Assembly (NCBI RefSeq): GCF_051014445.1
Contig: NW_027488377.1
Location: 1,488,001 to 1,552,000, forward strand
Source of the DNA: Colletes latitarsis
Taxonomy: Eukaryota; Arthropoda; Insecta; Hymenoptera; Colletidae
Direction of reading: 5' to 3'
DNA: 64,000 bases
The notes under the pieces: generated by a model
The model's database searches: none
What the model was told of the DNA's origin: nothing
What the model saw: the letters and a program-made list of their open reading frames with translations, nothing else
Translations under genes and position numbers: made by a program
Shown: positions 25,240-40,119 of the stretch, piece after piece
Position numbering within the stretch: the stretch's first letter is position 1
Layout: each line of letters starts with the position of its first letter

Positions 25240-28200
25240 CTTGGCTTGGATCACATAGTAATATGGTACCGCACCGAAACAGTCAATTAAACCTGGTACC
25301 GTTTAATATTTTAGAGGATAACGCCGGTTATGTCAGGGATAGTTATTGTATTTGCAATCATCTAGCTCATACTTTCGCATTTTTCGCATACTTCTTGGTC
25401 AGATCCTGGGTATTTTCCGGTTTGGATTATGTAGTAATGTGGTACCACACCGAAACAGTCAATTAAACCTGGCACCGTTTAATATTTTAGAGGATAACGC
25501 CGGTTATGTCAGGGATAGTTCTTGTATTTGCAATCATCTAGCTCATACTTTCGCATTTTTCGCATACTTCAATGGCCAGATCCTGGGCCTTTTTCTGATT
25601 TGGATCTGGTAGTAATGTGGTACTACACTGAGACAGACAATTATACCTGGTTCCGATTAATATTTTAGAGGATAACGCCGGTTATGTCTGGGTTAGGTCT
25701 GGTATTTGCCATCATGTTCCTCATACTTTCGCATGTTTTGCATTCTTGTTGACCAGATCCTGGGTTTTTTCCGGTTTGGATCAGGTTGTAATGTGGTACC
25801 ACACTGAAACAGTCAATTAAGCCTGGTTCCGATTACTATTTTAGAGAACAACGCCGGTTAGGTTTGTGTTAGGTCTGGTATTTGCAATCATATGCCTCAT
25901 ACTTTCGCATTTTTCGCATACTTGTTGGCCAGATCCTGGGCTCTTGCTGATTTGGAACGCGTAGTAATGTGGTACCAAACCGAAACAGTCAACTAAAGCT
26001 GGTTTCGATCAATATTTTAGGGGGATATACCGGTTATGTCTGGGTTCGGTCTGGTATTTGCCATCATCTGACTCACACTTTCGCATTTTTTGCATTCTTG
26101 TTGGCCAGATCCTGGTTTTTTACTTGTTAGGATCACGTACTAATGTGGTGCCACAATGAAATAGTCAATTCTACCTGTATTCGATCAACATTTTAGGGGA
26201 TATCACCGGTTAGGTCCGGGCTCCGTCTGGTAATTGCAATTATCTTCCTCTTGCTTTCGCATTTTTCGCATACTTGTTGGCCAGATCCTGGGTTTTTCCT
26301 GGCTTGGATCACATAGTAATATGGTACCGCACCGAAACAGTCAATTAAACCTGGTTGCGATTTATATTTTAGAGGATAACGGCGGTTATGTCGAGGTTAG
26401 TTCTGGTATTTGCGATCATCTGGCTCATACTTCCGCATTTTTCACATACTTGTTGGCCAGATCTTGGGCTTTTTCTGATTTGGATCACGTAGTAATGTGG
26501 TACTACACTCAAAACTGTCAATTAAACCTGGTTGCGATTTGTATTTTAGAGGATAACGGCGGTTATGTCTGGGTTAGGTCTGGTATTTGCCATCATCTGC
26601 CTCATACTTTCGCATGTTTTGCAATCTTGATAGCCAGATCCTGGGTTTTTTCCGGTTTGGATCACGTAGTAATGTGGTGCCACAATGAAATAGTCAATCC
26701 GGCCTGTATTCGATCAACATTTTAGGAGATAACACCGGTTAGGTCTGGGCTCCGTCTGGTAATTGCAATTATTTTCTTCTTGCTTTCGCATTTTTCGCAT
26801 ACTTGTTGGCCAGATCCTGGGCATTTTCTGATTTGTATCACGTAGTGATGTGGTACCACACCGGAACAGTCAATTAATCCCGGTTCCGATTAATATTTTA
26901 GAGGATAACGCCGGTTATGACTGGGTTAGTTCCAGTATTTGCAATCACGTAGCTCATACTTTCGCATTTTTCGCATTCTTCTTGGCCAGATCCTGGGTTT
27001 TTTCCGGTTTGGATTACGTAGTAATGTGGTACCACACCGAAATAGTCAATTAAGCCTGGTTCCGATTAATATATTAGGGGATAACGCCAGTTATGTCAGG
27101 GTTAGGTCTGGTATTTGCCATCATCTGACTCATACTTTCGCATTTTTGGCATTCTTGTTGGCCTTATCCTGTGCTTTTGCTGATTTGGATCACGTAGTTA
27201 TGTAGTATCACACTGAAGGGGTCAATTAAACCTGGTTCCGATTAATATATTAGGGGATAACGCCAGTTATGTCTGGGTTAGGTCTGGTATATGCCATCAT
27301 CTAGCTCATACTTTCGCATTTTATGCATACTTGTTGGCCAGATCCTGGGCTTTTTCTGATTTGGATTACGTAGTAATGTGGTACTACACTGAGACAGACA
27401 ATTATACCTGGTTCCGATTAATATTTTAGAGGATAACGCCGGTTATGCTTGGGTTAGGTCTGGTATTTGCAATCATCTAGTTCATACTTTCGCATTTTTG
27501 GCGTACTTGTTGGCCATACCCTGGGCTCTTGCTGATGTGGATCACGTAGTAATGTGGTACCAAACCGAAACAGTCAATTAAAGCTGGTTTCGATCAATAT
27601 CTTAGGGGGAAGCACAGGTTATGACTGGGTTAGTTCTGGTATTTGCCATCATCTGACTCATACTTTCGCATTCTTCGCATACTTGTTGCCTAGATCCTGG
27701 GTCTTTTCTGGCTTGGATTACATAGTAATGTGGTACCACACCGAAACAGTCAATTAAACCTGGTTGCGATTAATATTTTAGAGGATAACGCCGGTTATGT
27801 CTGGGTTAGGTCTGGTATTTGCCATCATGTGCCTCATACTTTCGCATGTTTTGCATTCTTGTTGGCCAGATCCTGGGGTTTTCCGGTTTGGATCACGTTG
27901 TAATGTGGTACCACACTGAAACAGTCAATTTAGCCTGGTTCCGATTTATATTTTAGAGGATAACGGCGGTTATGTCTGGGTTAGGTCTCGTATTTGCCAT
28001 CATCTAGCTCATACTTTCGCATTTTATGCATTCTTGTTGGCCAGATCCTGGGTTTTTTCCGGTTTGGATTACGTAGTAATGTGGTACCACACCGAAATAG
28101 TCAGTTAAGCCTGGTTCCGATTAATATATTAGGGGATAACGCCAGTTATGTCTGGGTTAGGTCTGGTATTTGCCATCATCCGACTCATACTTTCGCATTT

Positions 28201-30890
28201 TTGGCATTCTTGTTGGCCTTGTCCTGTGCTTTTGCTGATTTGAATCACGTAGTAATGTAGTATCACACTGAAGGGGTCAATTAAACCTGGTTCCGATTAA
28301 TATATTAGGGGATAACGCCAGTTATGTCTGGGTTAGGTCTGGTATTTGCCATCATCTGACTCATACTTTCGCATTTTTCGCATACTTGTTGGCCTGATCC
28401 TGGGCTTTTTCTGATTTGGATCACGTAGTAGTGTGGTACTACACTCAAAACTGTCTATTAAACCTGGTTCCGATTAATATTTTAGAGGATAACGCCGGTT
28501 ATGTCTGGGTTAGTTCCAGTATTAGCAATCACCTAGCTCATACTTTCGCATTTTTCGCATACTTGTTGGCCAGATCCTGGGCTTTTTCTGATTTGGATCA
28601 CGTAGTAATGTGGTACTACTCTCAAAACTGTCTATTAAACCTGGTTCCGATTAATATATTAGTGGATAACGCCAGTTATGTCTGGGTTAGGTCTGGTATT
28701 TGCCATCATCTGACTCATACTTTCGCATTTTTCGCATACTTGTATGGCCAGATGCTGGGCTTTTTCTGATTTGGATCTCGTAGTAATGTGGTACTACACT
28801 GAGACAGACAATTATACCTGGTTCCGATTAATATTTTAGAGGATAACGCCGGTTATGCCTGGGTTAGGTCTGGTATTTGCAATCATCCAATTCATACTTT
28901 CGCATGTTTTGCATTCTTGTTGACCAGATCCTGGGTTTTTTCCGGTGTGGATCAGGTTGTAATGTGGTACCACACTGAAACAGTCAATTAAGCCTGGTTC
29001 CGGTTACTATTTTAGAGAACAACGCCGGTTGGGGTTGTGTTAGGTCTGGTATTTGCAATGATATGCCTCATACTTTCGCATTTTGCGCATACTTGTTGGC
29101 CAGATCCTGGGCTCTTGCTGATTTGGATCATGTAGTAATGTGGTACCAAACCGAAACAGTCAACTAAAGCTGGTTTCGATCAATATTTTAGGGGGATATA
29201 CCGGTTATGTCTGGGTTAGGTCTGGTATTTGCCATCATCTGACTCACACTTTCGCATTTTTTGCATTCTTGTTGGCCAGATCCTGGTTTTTTACTTGTTA
29301 GGATCACGTACTAATGTGGTGCCACAATGAAATAGTCAATTCTACATGTATTCGATCAACATTTTAGGGGATATCACCGGTTAGGTCCGGGCTCCGTCTG
29401 GTAATTGCAATTATCTTCCTCTTGCTTTCGCATTTTTCGCATACTTGTTGGCCAGATCCTGGGCTTTTTCTGATTTGGATCACGTAGTAATGTGGTACTA
29501 CACTCAAAACTGTCAATTAAACCTGGTTGCGATTTATATTTTAGAGGATAACGGCGGTTATGTCTGGGTTAGGTCTGGTATTTGCCATCATCTAGCTCAT
29601 ACTTTCGCATTTTATGCATTCTTGTTGGCCAGATCCTGGGTTCTTTCTGGTTTGGATCACATAGCAATGTGGTACCGACCCGAAACAGTCAATTAAACCT
29701 GGTTGCGATTTATATTTTAGAGGATAACGGCGGTTATGTCGGGTTTAGTTCTAGTATTTGCGATCATCTGGCTCATACTTTCGCATTTTTCGCATACTTG
29801 TTGGCCAGATCCTGGGCTTTTTCTGATTTGGATCACGTAGTAATGATGTACTACACTCAAAACTGTCTATTAAACCTGGTTCCGATTAATATATTAGAGG
29901 ATAACGCCATTTATGTCTGGCTTAGGTGTGGTATTTGCCATCATCTGCCTCATACTTTCGCATGTTTTGCATTCTTGATGGCCAGATCCTGGGTTTTTTC
30001 CGGTTTGGATCACGTAGTAATGTGGTGCCGCAATGAAATAGTCAATCCGGCCTGTATTCGATCAACATTTTAGGAGATAACACCGGTTAGGTATGGGCTC
30101 CGTCTGGTAATTGCAATTATCTTCTTCTTGCTTTCGCATTTTTCGCATACTTGTTGGCCAGATCCTGGGCTTTTTCTGATTTGTATCACGTAGTGATGTG
30201 GTACCACACTGGAACAGTCAATTAATCCCGGTTCCGATTAATATTTTAGAGGATAACGCCGGTTATGACTGGGTTAGTTCCAGTATTTGCAATCACGTAG
30301 CTCATACTTTCGCATTTTTCGCATACTTCTTGGCCAGATCCTGGGTTTTTTCCGGTTTGGATTACGTAGTAATGTGGTACCACACCGAAATAGTCAAATA
30401 AGCCAGGTTCCGATTAATATATTAGGGGATAACACCAGTTATGTCTGGGTTAGGTCTGGTATTTGCCATCATCTGACTCATACTTTCGCATTTTTGGCAT
30501 TCTTGTTGGCCTTATCCTGTGCTTTTGCTGATTTGGATCACGAAGTAATGTAGTATCACACTGAAGGGGTCAATTAAACCTGGTTCCGATTAATATATTA
30601 GGGGATAACGCCAGTTATGTCTGGGTTAGGTCTGGTATTTGCCATCATCGAGCTCATACTTTCGAATTTTATGCATACTTGTTGGCCAGATCCTGAGCTT
30701 TTTCTGATTTGGATTACGTAGTAATGTGGTACTACACTGAGACAGACAATTATACCTGGTTCCGATTAATATTTTAGAGGATAACGCCGGTTATGCTTGG
30801 GTTAGGTCTGGTATTTGCAATCATCTAGTTCATACTTTCGCATTTTTGGCGTACTTGTTGGCCATACCCTGGGCTCTTGCTGATGTGGAT
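25240..30890 (+). repeat. About 6-kb tandem duplication, copy 2
   Basis: Partner of about 19075-25070, directly adjacent to it. It has two extra monomers near 26.70-27.05 kb. The left junction falls near 25237, where GGGTCTTTTC of one monomer type joins TTGGCTTGGATCACATAG of another within one monomer. Confidence 0.85.
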
Positions 30891-31529
30891 CACGTAGTAA
30901 TGTGGTACCAAACCGAAACAGTCAACTAAAGCTGGTTTCGATCAATATTTTAGGGGGATATACCGGTTATGTCTGGGTTAGGTCTGGTATTTGCCATCAT
31001 CTGACTCACACTTTCGCATTTTTTGCATTCTTGTTGGCCAGATCCTGGTTTTTTACTTGTTAGGATCACGTACTAATGTGGTGCCACAATGAAATAGTCA
31101 ATTCTACATGTATTCGATCAACATTTTAGGGGATATCACCGGTTAGGTCCGGGCTCCGTCTGGTAATTGCAATTATCTTCCTCTTGCTTTCGCATTTTTC
31201 GCATACTTGTTGGCCAGATCCTGTGTTTTTCCTGGCTTGGATCACATAGTAATATGGTACCGCACCGAAACAGTCAATTAAACCTGGTTGCGATTTATAT
31301 TTTAGAGGATAACGGCGGTTATGTCGGGGTTAGTTCTGGTATTTGCGATCATCTGGCTCATACTTCCTCATTTTTCGCATACTTGTTGGCCAGATCCTGG
31401 GCTTTTTCTGATTTGGATCACGTAGTAATGTTGTACTACACTCAAAACTGTCTATTAAACCTGGTTCCGATTAATATATTAGAGGATAACGCCAGTTATG
31501 TCTGGCTTAGGTCTGGTATTTGCCATCAT

Positions 31530-33050
31530 CTGCCTCATACTTTCGCATGTTTTGCATTCTTGATGGCCAGATCCTGGGTTTTTTCCGGTTTGGATCACGT
31601 AGTAATGTGGTGCCACAATGAAATAGTCAATCCGGCCTGTATTCGATCAACACTTTAGGAGATAACACCGGTTAGGTCTGGGCTCCGTCTGGTAATTCCA
31701 ATTATCTTCTTCTTGCTTTCGCATTTTTCGCATACTTGTTGGCCAGATCCTGGGCTTTTTCTGATTTGTATCACGTAGTGATGTGGTACCATACTGGAAC
31801 AGTCAATTAATCCCGGTTCCGATTAATATTTTAGAGGATAACGCCGGTTATGACTGGGTTAGTTCCAGTATTTGCAATCACGTAGCTCATACTTTCGCAT
31901 TTTTCGCATACTTCTTGGCCAGATCCTGGGTTTTTTCCGGTTTGGATTACGTAGTAATGTGGTACCACACCGAAATAGTCAATTAAGCCTGGTTCCGATT
32001 AATATTTTAGAGGATAACGGCGGTTATGTCTGGGTTAAGTCTGGAATTTGCCATCATCTAGCTCATACTCTCGCATTTTTCGCATACTTGTTGGCCAGAT
32101 CCTGGGCTCTTGCTGATTTGGATCACGTAGTAATGTGGTACCAAACCGAAACAGTCAACTAAAGCTGGTTTCGATCAATATTTTAGGGGGATATACCGGT
32201 TATGTCTGCGTTAGGTCTGGTATTTGCCATCATCTAGCTCATACTTTCGCATTTTTCGCATACTTGTTGGGCAGATCCTGGGCTTTTTCTGATTTGGATC
32301 ACGTAGTAATGTGGTACTACACTCAAACCTGTCTATTAAACCTGGTTCCGATTAATATATTAGAGGATAACGCCAGTTATGTCTGGGTTAGGTCTGGTAT
32401 TTGCCATCATCTGACTCATACTTTCGCATTTTTGGCATTCTTGTTGGCCAGATCCTGTGCTTTTGTTGATTTGGATTACGTAGTAATGTAGTACCACACT
32501 GAAGGGGTCAATTAAACCTGGTTCCGATTAATATTTTAGAGGATAACGCGTGTTATGTCTGGGTTAGTTCTCGTATTTGCAATCATCTGACTCATACTTT
32601 CGCATTTTTGGCATAGTTGAATGGCCAGATCCTGGGCTTTTTCTGATTTGGATCTCGTAGTAATGTGGTACTACACTGAGACAGACAATAATACCTGGTT
32701 CCGATTAATATTTTAGTGGATAACGCCGGTTATGCCTGGGTTAGGTCTGGTATATGCAATCATCTAGTTCATACTTTCGCATTCTTCACATACTTGTTGG
32801 GCAGATCCTGGGTTTTTTTCTGGTTTGGATCACGTAGTAATGTGGTACCACACCGAAACTGTCAATTAAACCTGGTTCCGATTAATATTTTTTAGGATAA
32901 CGCCGGTTATATCTGCGTTAGTTCTGGTATTAGCAATCATCTGGCTCATACTTTCGCATTTTTCACATACATGTTAGTCAGATCCTGGCCTATTGCTGAT
33001 TTGGATCACGTAGTAATGTGGTACCGCACTGACTGGGTCAATTAAACCTG
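31530..33050 (+). repeat. Duplicated block P, copy 1
   Basis: Matches about 33990-35345, first at offset about 2,469 and then 2,293. The drop of one monomer in copy 2 is a fusion near 34840 that gives the odd sequence ATAACGCCTGGTATG. Confidence 0.7.
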
Positions 33051-33989
33051 GTACCATATTATTATAGCGGATAACGCCGGTTATGTCAGGGTTAGTTCTT
33101 GTATTTGCAATCATCTAGCCCATACTTTCGTATTTTTCGCATACATGAATGGCCAGATCCTGGGCTTTTTCTGATTTGGATCTCGTAGTAATGTGGTACC
33201 AAACCGAACCAGTCAACTAAAGCTGGTTTCGATCAATATTTTAGGGGGATATACCGGTTATGTCTGGGTTAGGTCTGGTATTTGCCATCATCTGACTCAC
33301 ATTTTCGCATTCTTTGCATTCTTGTTGGCCAGATCCTGGGTTTTTTACTGGTTAGGATCACGTACTAATGTGGTGCCACAATGAAATAGTCAATTCTACC
33401 TGTATTCGATCAACATTTTAGGTGATATCACCGGTTAGGTCCGGGCTCCGTCTGGTAATTGTAATTATCTTCCTCTTGCTTTCGCATTTTTCGCATACTT
33501 GTTGGCCAGATCCTGGGTTTTTTCTGGTTTGGATCACATAGTAATGTGGTACCACACTGGTACAGTCAGTTAATCCTGGTTCCGATTAATACTTTAGAGG
33601 ATAACGCCGGTTATGTCTGGGTTAGTTCCAGTATTTGCAATCACCTAGCTCATACTTTCGCATTTTTCGCATACTTCTTGACCAGATCCTGGGTTTTTTT
33701 CGGTTTGGATTACGTAGTAATGTGGATACCACACCGATATAGTCATTTAAACCTGGTTGCGACTAATCTTTTAGAGGATAACGCCGGTTATGTCTTGGTT
33801 AGGTCTGGTATTTGCCATCATCTGACTCATACTTTCCCATTCTTCGCATACTTGTTGGCCTGATCCTAGGCTTTTTCTGATTTGGATCACGTAGTAATGT
33901 GGTACTACACTGAAACTGTCAATTAAACCTGGTTCCGATTAATATTTTAGAGGATAACGCCAGTTATGTCTGGGTTAGGTCTGGTAATT

Positions 33990-35345
33990 GCCATCATCTG
34001 CCTCATACTTTCGCATGTTTTGCATTCTTGATGGCCAGATCCTGGGTTTTTTCCGGTTTGGATCACAGAGTAATGTGGTGCCACAATGAAATAGTAAATT
34101 CTGCCTGTATTCGATCAACATTTTAGGAGATAACACCGGTTAGGTCTGGGCTCCGTCTGGTAATTGCAATTATCTTCTTCTTGCTTTCGCATTTTTCGCA
34201 TACTTGTTGGCCAGATCCTGGGCTTTTTCTGATTTGTATCACGTAGTGATGTGGTACTACACTGGAACAGCCTAATTAATCCCGGTTCCGGTTAATATTT
34301 TAGAGGATAACGCCGGTTATGACTGGGTTAGTTCCAGTATTTGCAATCACGTAGCTCATACTTTCGCATTTTTCGCATACTTCTTGGCCAGATCCTGGGT
34401 TTTTTCCGGTTTGGATTACGTAGTAATGTGGTACCACACCGAAATAGTCAATTAAGCCTGGTTCCGATTAATATTTTAGAGGATAACGGCGGTTATGTCT
34501 GGGTTAGGTCTGGAATTTGCCATCATCTAGCTCATACTTTCGCATTTTTCGCATACTTGTCGGCCAGATCCTGGGCTCTTGCTGATTTGGATCACGTAGT
34601 AATGTGGTACCAAACCGAAACAGTCAACTAAAGCTGGTTTCGATGAATATTTTAGGGGGATGTACCGGTTATGTCTGCGTTAGGTCTGGTATTTGCCATC
34701 ATCTAGCTCATACTTTCGCATTTTTCGCATACTTGTTAGGCAGATCCTGGGCTTTTTCTGATTTGGATCACGTAGTAATGTGGTACTACACTCAAACCTG
34801 TCTATTAAACCTGGTTCCGATTAATATATTAGAGGATAACGCCTGGTATGTCTGGGTTAGTTCTCGTATTTGCAATCATCTGACTCATACTTTCGCATTT
34901 TTGGCATAGTTGAATGGCCAGATCCTGGGCTTTTTCTGATTTGGATCTCGTAGTAATGTGGTACTACACTGAGACAGACAATAATACCTGGTTCCGATTA
35001 ATATTTTAGTGGATAACGCCGGTAATGCCTGGGTTAGGTCTGGTATTTGCAATCATCTAGTTCATACTTTCGCATTCTTCACATACTTGTTGGGCAGATC
35101 CTGGGTTTTTTTCTGGTTTGGATCACGTAATAATGTGGTACCACACCGAAACAGTCAATTAAACCTGGTTCCGATTAATATTTTTTAGGATAACGCCGGT
35201 TATATCTGCGTTAGTTCTGGTATTAGCAATCATCTGGCTCATACTTTCGCATTTTTCACATACATGTTAGCCAGATCCTGGCCTATTGCTGATTTGGATC
35301 ACGTAGTAATGTGGTACCACACTGACTGGGTCAATTAAACCTGGT
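33990..35345 (+). repeat. Duplicated block P, copy 2
   Basis: Partner of about 31530-33050. The one-monomer deletion lies at about 34.84 kb. Confidence 0.7.
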
Positions 35346-35999
35346 TCCTATTAATATTTCAGAGGATAACGCCGGTTATGTCTGGGTTAGTTCCAGTATT
35401 TGCAATCATCTGGCTCATACTTTCGCATTTTTCGCTTACTTCTTGGCCAGATCCTGGGTATTTTCCGGTTTGGATTACGTAGTGATGTGGTACCACACCG
35501 AAACAGTCAATTAAACCTGGTACCATAATATTAGAGCGGATAACGCCGGTTATGTCAGGGTTAGTTCTTGTACTTGCAATCATCTAGCTCATACTTTCGC
35601 ATTTTTCGCATACATGAATGGCCAGATCCTGGGCTTTTTCTGATTTGGATCTCGTAGTAATGTGGTACTACACTGAGACAGACAATTGTACCCGGTTCCG
35701 ATTAATATTTTAGAGGATAACGCCGGTTATGCCTGGGTTAGGCCTGGTATTTGCAATCATCTAGTTCATACTTTCTCATTCTTCGCATACTTGTTGTCTA
35801 GATCCTGGGTTTCTTCTGGTTTGGATTACATAGTAATGTGGTACCACACCGAAACAGTCAATTAAACCTGGTTGCGATTAATATTTCAGAGGATAACGCC
35901 GGTTATGGCTGGGTTAGGTCTGGTATTTGCCATCATCTGACTCACATTATCGCATTTTTTGCATTCTTGCTGTCTAGATCCTGGGTTTTTTCTGGTTTG

Positions 36000-36340
36000 G
36001 ATTACATAGTAATGTGGTACCACACCGAAACAGTCAATTAAACCTTGTTGCGGTTAATATTTTAGAGGATAGCGCCGGTTATGACTGGGTTAGGTCTGGT
36101 ATTTGCCATCATCTGACTCATACTTTCGCATTCTTCGCATACTTGTTGTCTAGATCCTGGGTTTTTTCTGGTTTGGATTACATAGTAATGTGGTACCACA
36201 ACGAAACAGTCAATTAAACCTGGTTGCGATTAATATTTTAGAGGATAACGCCGGTTATGTCTGGGTCAGGTCTGGTATTTGCCATCATCTGACTCATACT
36301 TTCGCATTCTTCGCATACTTCTTGGCCAGATCCTGGGATT
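36000..36340 (+). repeat. Duplicated block Q, copy 1
   Basis: Matches about 37586-37926 at offset 1,586 (nine monomers plus 2). Both copies have the TTGTCTAGATCC variant and the rare CCACAACGAAACAG change. Confidence 0.75.
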
Positions 36341-37585
36341 TTTCTGGTTTGGATGACATAGTAATGTGGTACCACACCGAAACAGTCAATTAAACCTGGT
36401 TGCGATTAATATTGTAGAGGATAACGCCGGTTATGTCTGGGTGTAGGTCTGGTATTTGCCATCACCTGCCTCATACTTTCGCATGTTTTGCATTCTTGTT
36501 GGCCAGATCCTGGGTTTTTTCCGGTTTGGGTCACGTTGGAATGTGGTACCACACTGAAACAGACAATTAAACCTGGTTCCGATTAATATTTTAGAGAACA
36601 ACGCCGGTTAGGTTTGTGTTAGGTCTGGTATTTGCAATCATCTGCCTCATACTTTCGCATTTTTCGCATACTTGTTGGCCAGATACTGGGCTTTTGCTGA
36701 TTTGGATCACGTAGTAATGTGGTACCAAACCGAAACAGTCAATTAAAGCTGGTTTCGATCAATATTTTAGGGGGAAACACCGGTTATGTCTGGGTTAGGT
36801 CTGGTATTTGCCATCATCTGACTCATACTTTTGCAATCTTCGCATACTTGTTGGCCAGATCCTGGGTTTTTTCTGGTTTGAATACGTAGTAACGTGGTAC
36901 CACACCGAAGCAGTCAATTAAACTTGGTTACGATTAATATTTTAGAGGATAACTCCGGTTATGTCGGGGTTAGTTCTGGTATTTGCGATCATCTGGCTCA
37001 TACTTTCGCATTTTTCGCATACTTGAATGGCCAGACCCCGGGCTTTTGCTGATTTGGATCACGTAGTAATGTGCTACCAAACCGAAACAGTCAATAAATG
37101 CTGGTTTCGATCAATATTTTAGGGGGAAACACCGGTTATGTCTGGATTAGGTCTGGGCATTTGCCATCATCTGACTCATACTTTCGCATTCTTCGCATAC
37201 TTGTTGGCCAGATCCTGGGCTTTTTCTGATTTGGATCACGTTGTAATGTGGCACCACGCCGAAACAGTCAATTAAACCTGGTTCCGATTAATATTTTAGA
37301 AGACAACGCCGGTTATGTCTGGGTTAGGTCTGGTCTTTGCCATCATCAAGCTCATACTTTCGCATTTTTCGCATACTTGTTGGCCAGATCCTGGGCTTTT
37401 TCTGGTTTGGATCACGTAGTAATGTGGTTCCACACTGAAACAGTCAATTAAACCTGGTTGCGATTAATATTTTAGAGGATAACGCCGGTTATGTCTGGGT
37501 TAGGTCTGGTATTTGCCATCATGTGCCTCATACTCTCGCATGTTTTGCATTCTTGTTGGCCAGATCCTGGGTCTTTTCCGGTTTG

Positions 37586-37926
37586 GATTACATAGTAATG
37601 TGGTACCACACCGAAACAGTCAATTAAACCTTGTTGCGGTTAATATTTTAGAGGATAGCGCCGGTTATGACTGGGTTAGGTCTGGTATTTGCCATCATCT
37701 GACTCATACTTTCGCATTCTTCGCATACTTGTTGTCTAGATCCTGGGTTTTTTCTGGTTTCGATTACATAGTAATGTGGTACCACAACGAAACAGTCAAT
37801 TAAACCTGGTTGCGATTAATATTTTAGAGGATAACGCCGGTTATGTCTGGGTCAGGTCTGGTATTTGCCATCATCTGACTCATACTTTCGCATTCTTCGC
37901 ATACTTGTTGGCCAGATCCTGGGTTT
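37586..37926 (+). repeat. Duplicated block Q, copy 2
   Basis: Partner of about 36000-36340. It diverges where copy 1 has CTTCTTGGCC and this copy has CTTGTTGGCC. Confidence 0.75.
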
Positions 37927-40119
37927 TTTCCGGTTTGAATCACGTAGTAATGTGGTGCCACAATGAAATGGTCAATTCTACCTGTATTCGATCAACATAT
38001 TAGGGGATATCACCGGTTAGGTAGGAGCTCCGTCTGGTAATTGCAATTATCTTCCTCTTGCTTTCGCATTTTTCGCATACTTGTTGGCCAGATCCTGCGT
38101 TTTTTCTCGTTTGGATCACATAGTAATGTGGGACCGCACCGATACAGTCATTTAAACCTGGTTGCGATTTATATTTTAGAGGATAACGGCGGTTATGTCG
38201 GGGTTAGTTCTGGTATTTGCGATCATCTGGCTCATACTTTCGCATCTTTCGCATACTTGAATGGCCAGATCCTGGGTTCTTGCTGATTTGGATCACGTAG
38301 TAATGTGCTACCAAACCGAAACAGTCAATGAATGCTGGTTTCGATCAATATTTTAGGGGAAAACACCGGTTATGTCTGGGTTAGGTCTGGCAATTGCAAC
38401 CATATGCCTCACACTTTCGCATTTTTCGCATACTTGTTGGCCAGATCCTGGGCTCTTGCTGATTTGGATCACATAGTAATGTGGTACCAAACCGAAACAG
38501 TCAACTAAAGCTGGTTTCGATCAATATTTTAGGGGGGCATACCGGTTATGTCTGGGTTAGGTCTAGTATTTGCCATCATCTAGCTCATACTTTCGCATTT
38601 TTCGCATACTTGTTGGCCAGATCCTGGTCTTTTTCTGGTTTGGATCACGTAGTAATGTAGTATCACACTGAAGGGGTCAATTAAACCTGGTCCCGATTAA
38701 TATTTTAGAGGATAACGCCGGTTATGTCTGGGTTAGTTCTCGTATTTGCAATCATCTGGCTCATACTTTCGCATTTTTCGCATAGTTGAATGGCCAGATC
38801 CTGGGCTTTTTCTGATTTGGATATCGTAGTAATGTGGTACTACACTGAGACAGACAATTATACCTGGTTCCGATTAATATTTTAGAGGATAACGCCGGTT
38901 ATGCCTGGGTTAGGTCTGGTATTTGCCATCATCTGACTCATACTTTCGCATTTTTGGCATTCTTGTTGGCCAGATCCTGTGCTTTTGCTGATTTGGATCA
39001 CGTAGTAATGTAGTATCACACTGAAGGGGTCAATTAAACCTGGTTCCGATTAATATTTTATAGGATAACGCCGGTTATGTCTGGGTTAGTTCTCGTATTT
39101 GCAATCATCTGGCTCATACTTTCGCATTTTTCGCATAGTTGAGTGGCCAGATCCTGGGCTTTTTCTGATTTGGATCTCGTAGTAATGTGGTACTACACTG
39201 AGACAGACAATTATACCTGGTTCCGATTAATATTTTAGAGGATAACGCCGGTTATGCCTGGGTTAGGTCTGGTATTTGCAATCATCTAGTTCATACTTTC
39301 GCATTCTTCACATACTTGTTGGGCAGATCCGGGGTTTTTTTCTGGTTTGGATCACGTAGTAATGTGGTACCACACCGAAACTGTCAATTAAACCTGGTTC
39401 CGATTAATATTTTGGAGGATAACGCCGGTTATATCTGCGTTAGTTCTGGTATTAGCAATCATCTGGTTCATACTTTCGCATTTTTGGCATTCTTCTTTGC
39501 CAGATCCTGTGCTTTTGCTGATTTGGATCACGTAGTAATGTAGTATTACACTGAAGGGGTCAATTAAATCTGGTTCCGATTAATATTTTATAGGATAACG
39601 CCGGTTATGTCTGGGTTAGTTCTCGTATTTGCAATCATCTGGCTCATACTTTCGCATCTTTCGCATACTTGAATGGCCAGATCCTGTGCTTTTGCTGATT
39701 TGGATCACGTAGTAATGTAGTATTACACTGAAGGGGTCAATTAAACCTGGTTCCGATTAATATTTTATAGGATAACGCCGGTTATGTCTGGGTTAGTTCT
39801 CGTATTTGCAATCATCTGGCTCATACTTTCGCATCTTTCGCATACTTGTTGGCCAGATCCTTGGCTTTTGCTGATTTGGATCACGTAGAAATGTGTTACC
39901 ACACTGAAACAGTCAATTAAACCTGGTTGCGATTAATATTTTAGAAAACAACGCCGGTTAGGTTTGTGTTAGGGCTGGTATTTGCAATCATCTGCCTCAT
40001 ACTTTCGCATTTTTTGCATTCTTATTGGCCAGATCCTGGGATTTTTCTAGTTTGGATCACATTGTAATGTGAAAGCACACCGAAACAGTCAATTAAACCT
40101 GGTTGCGATTTATATTTTA

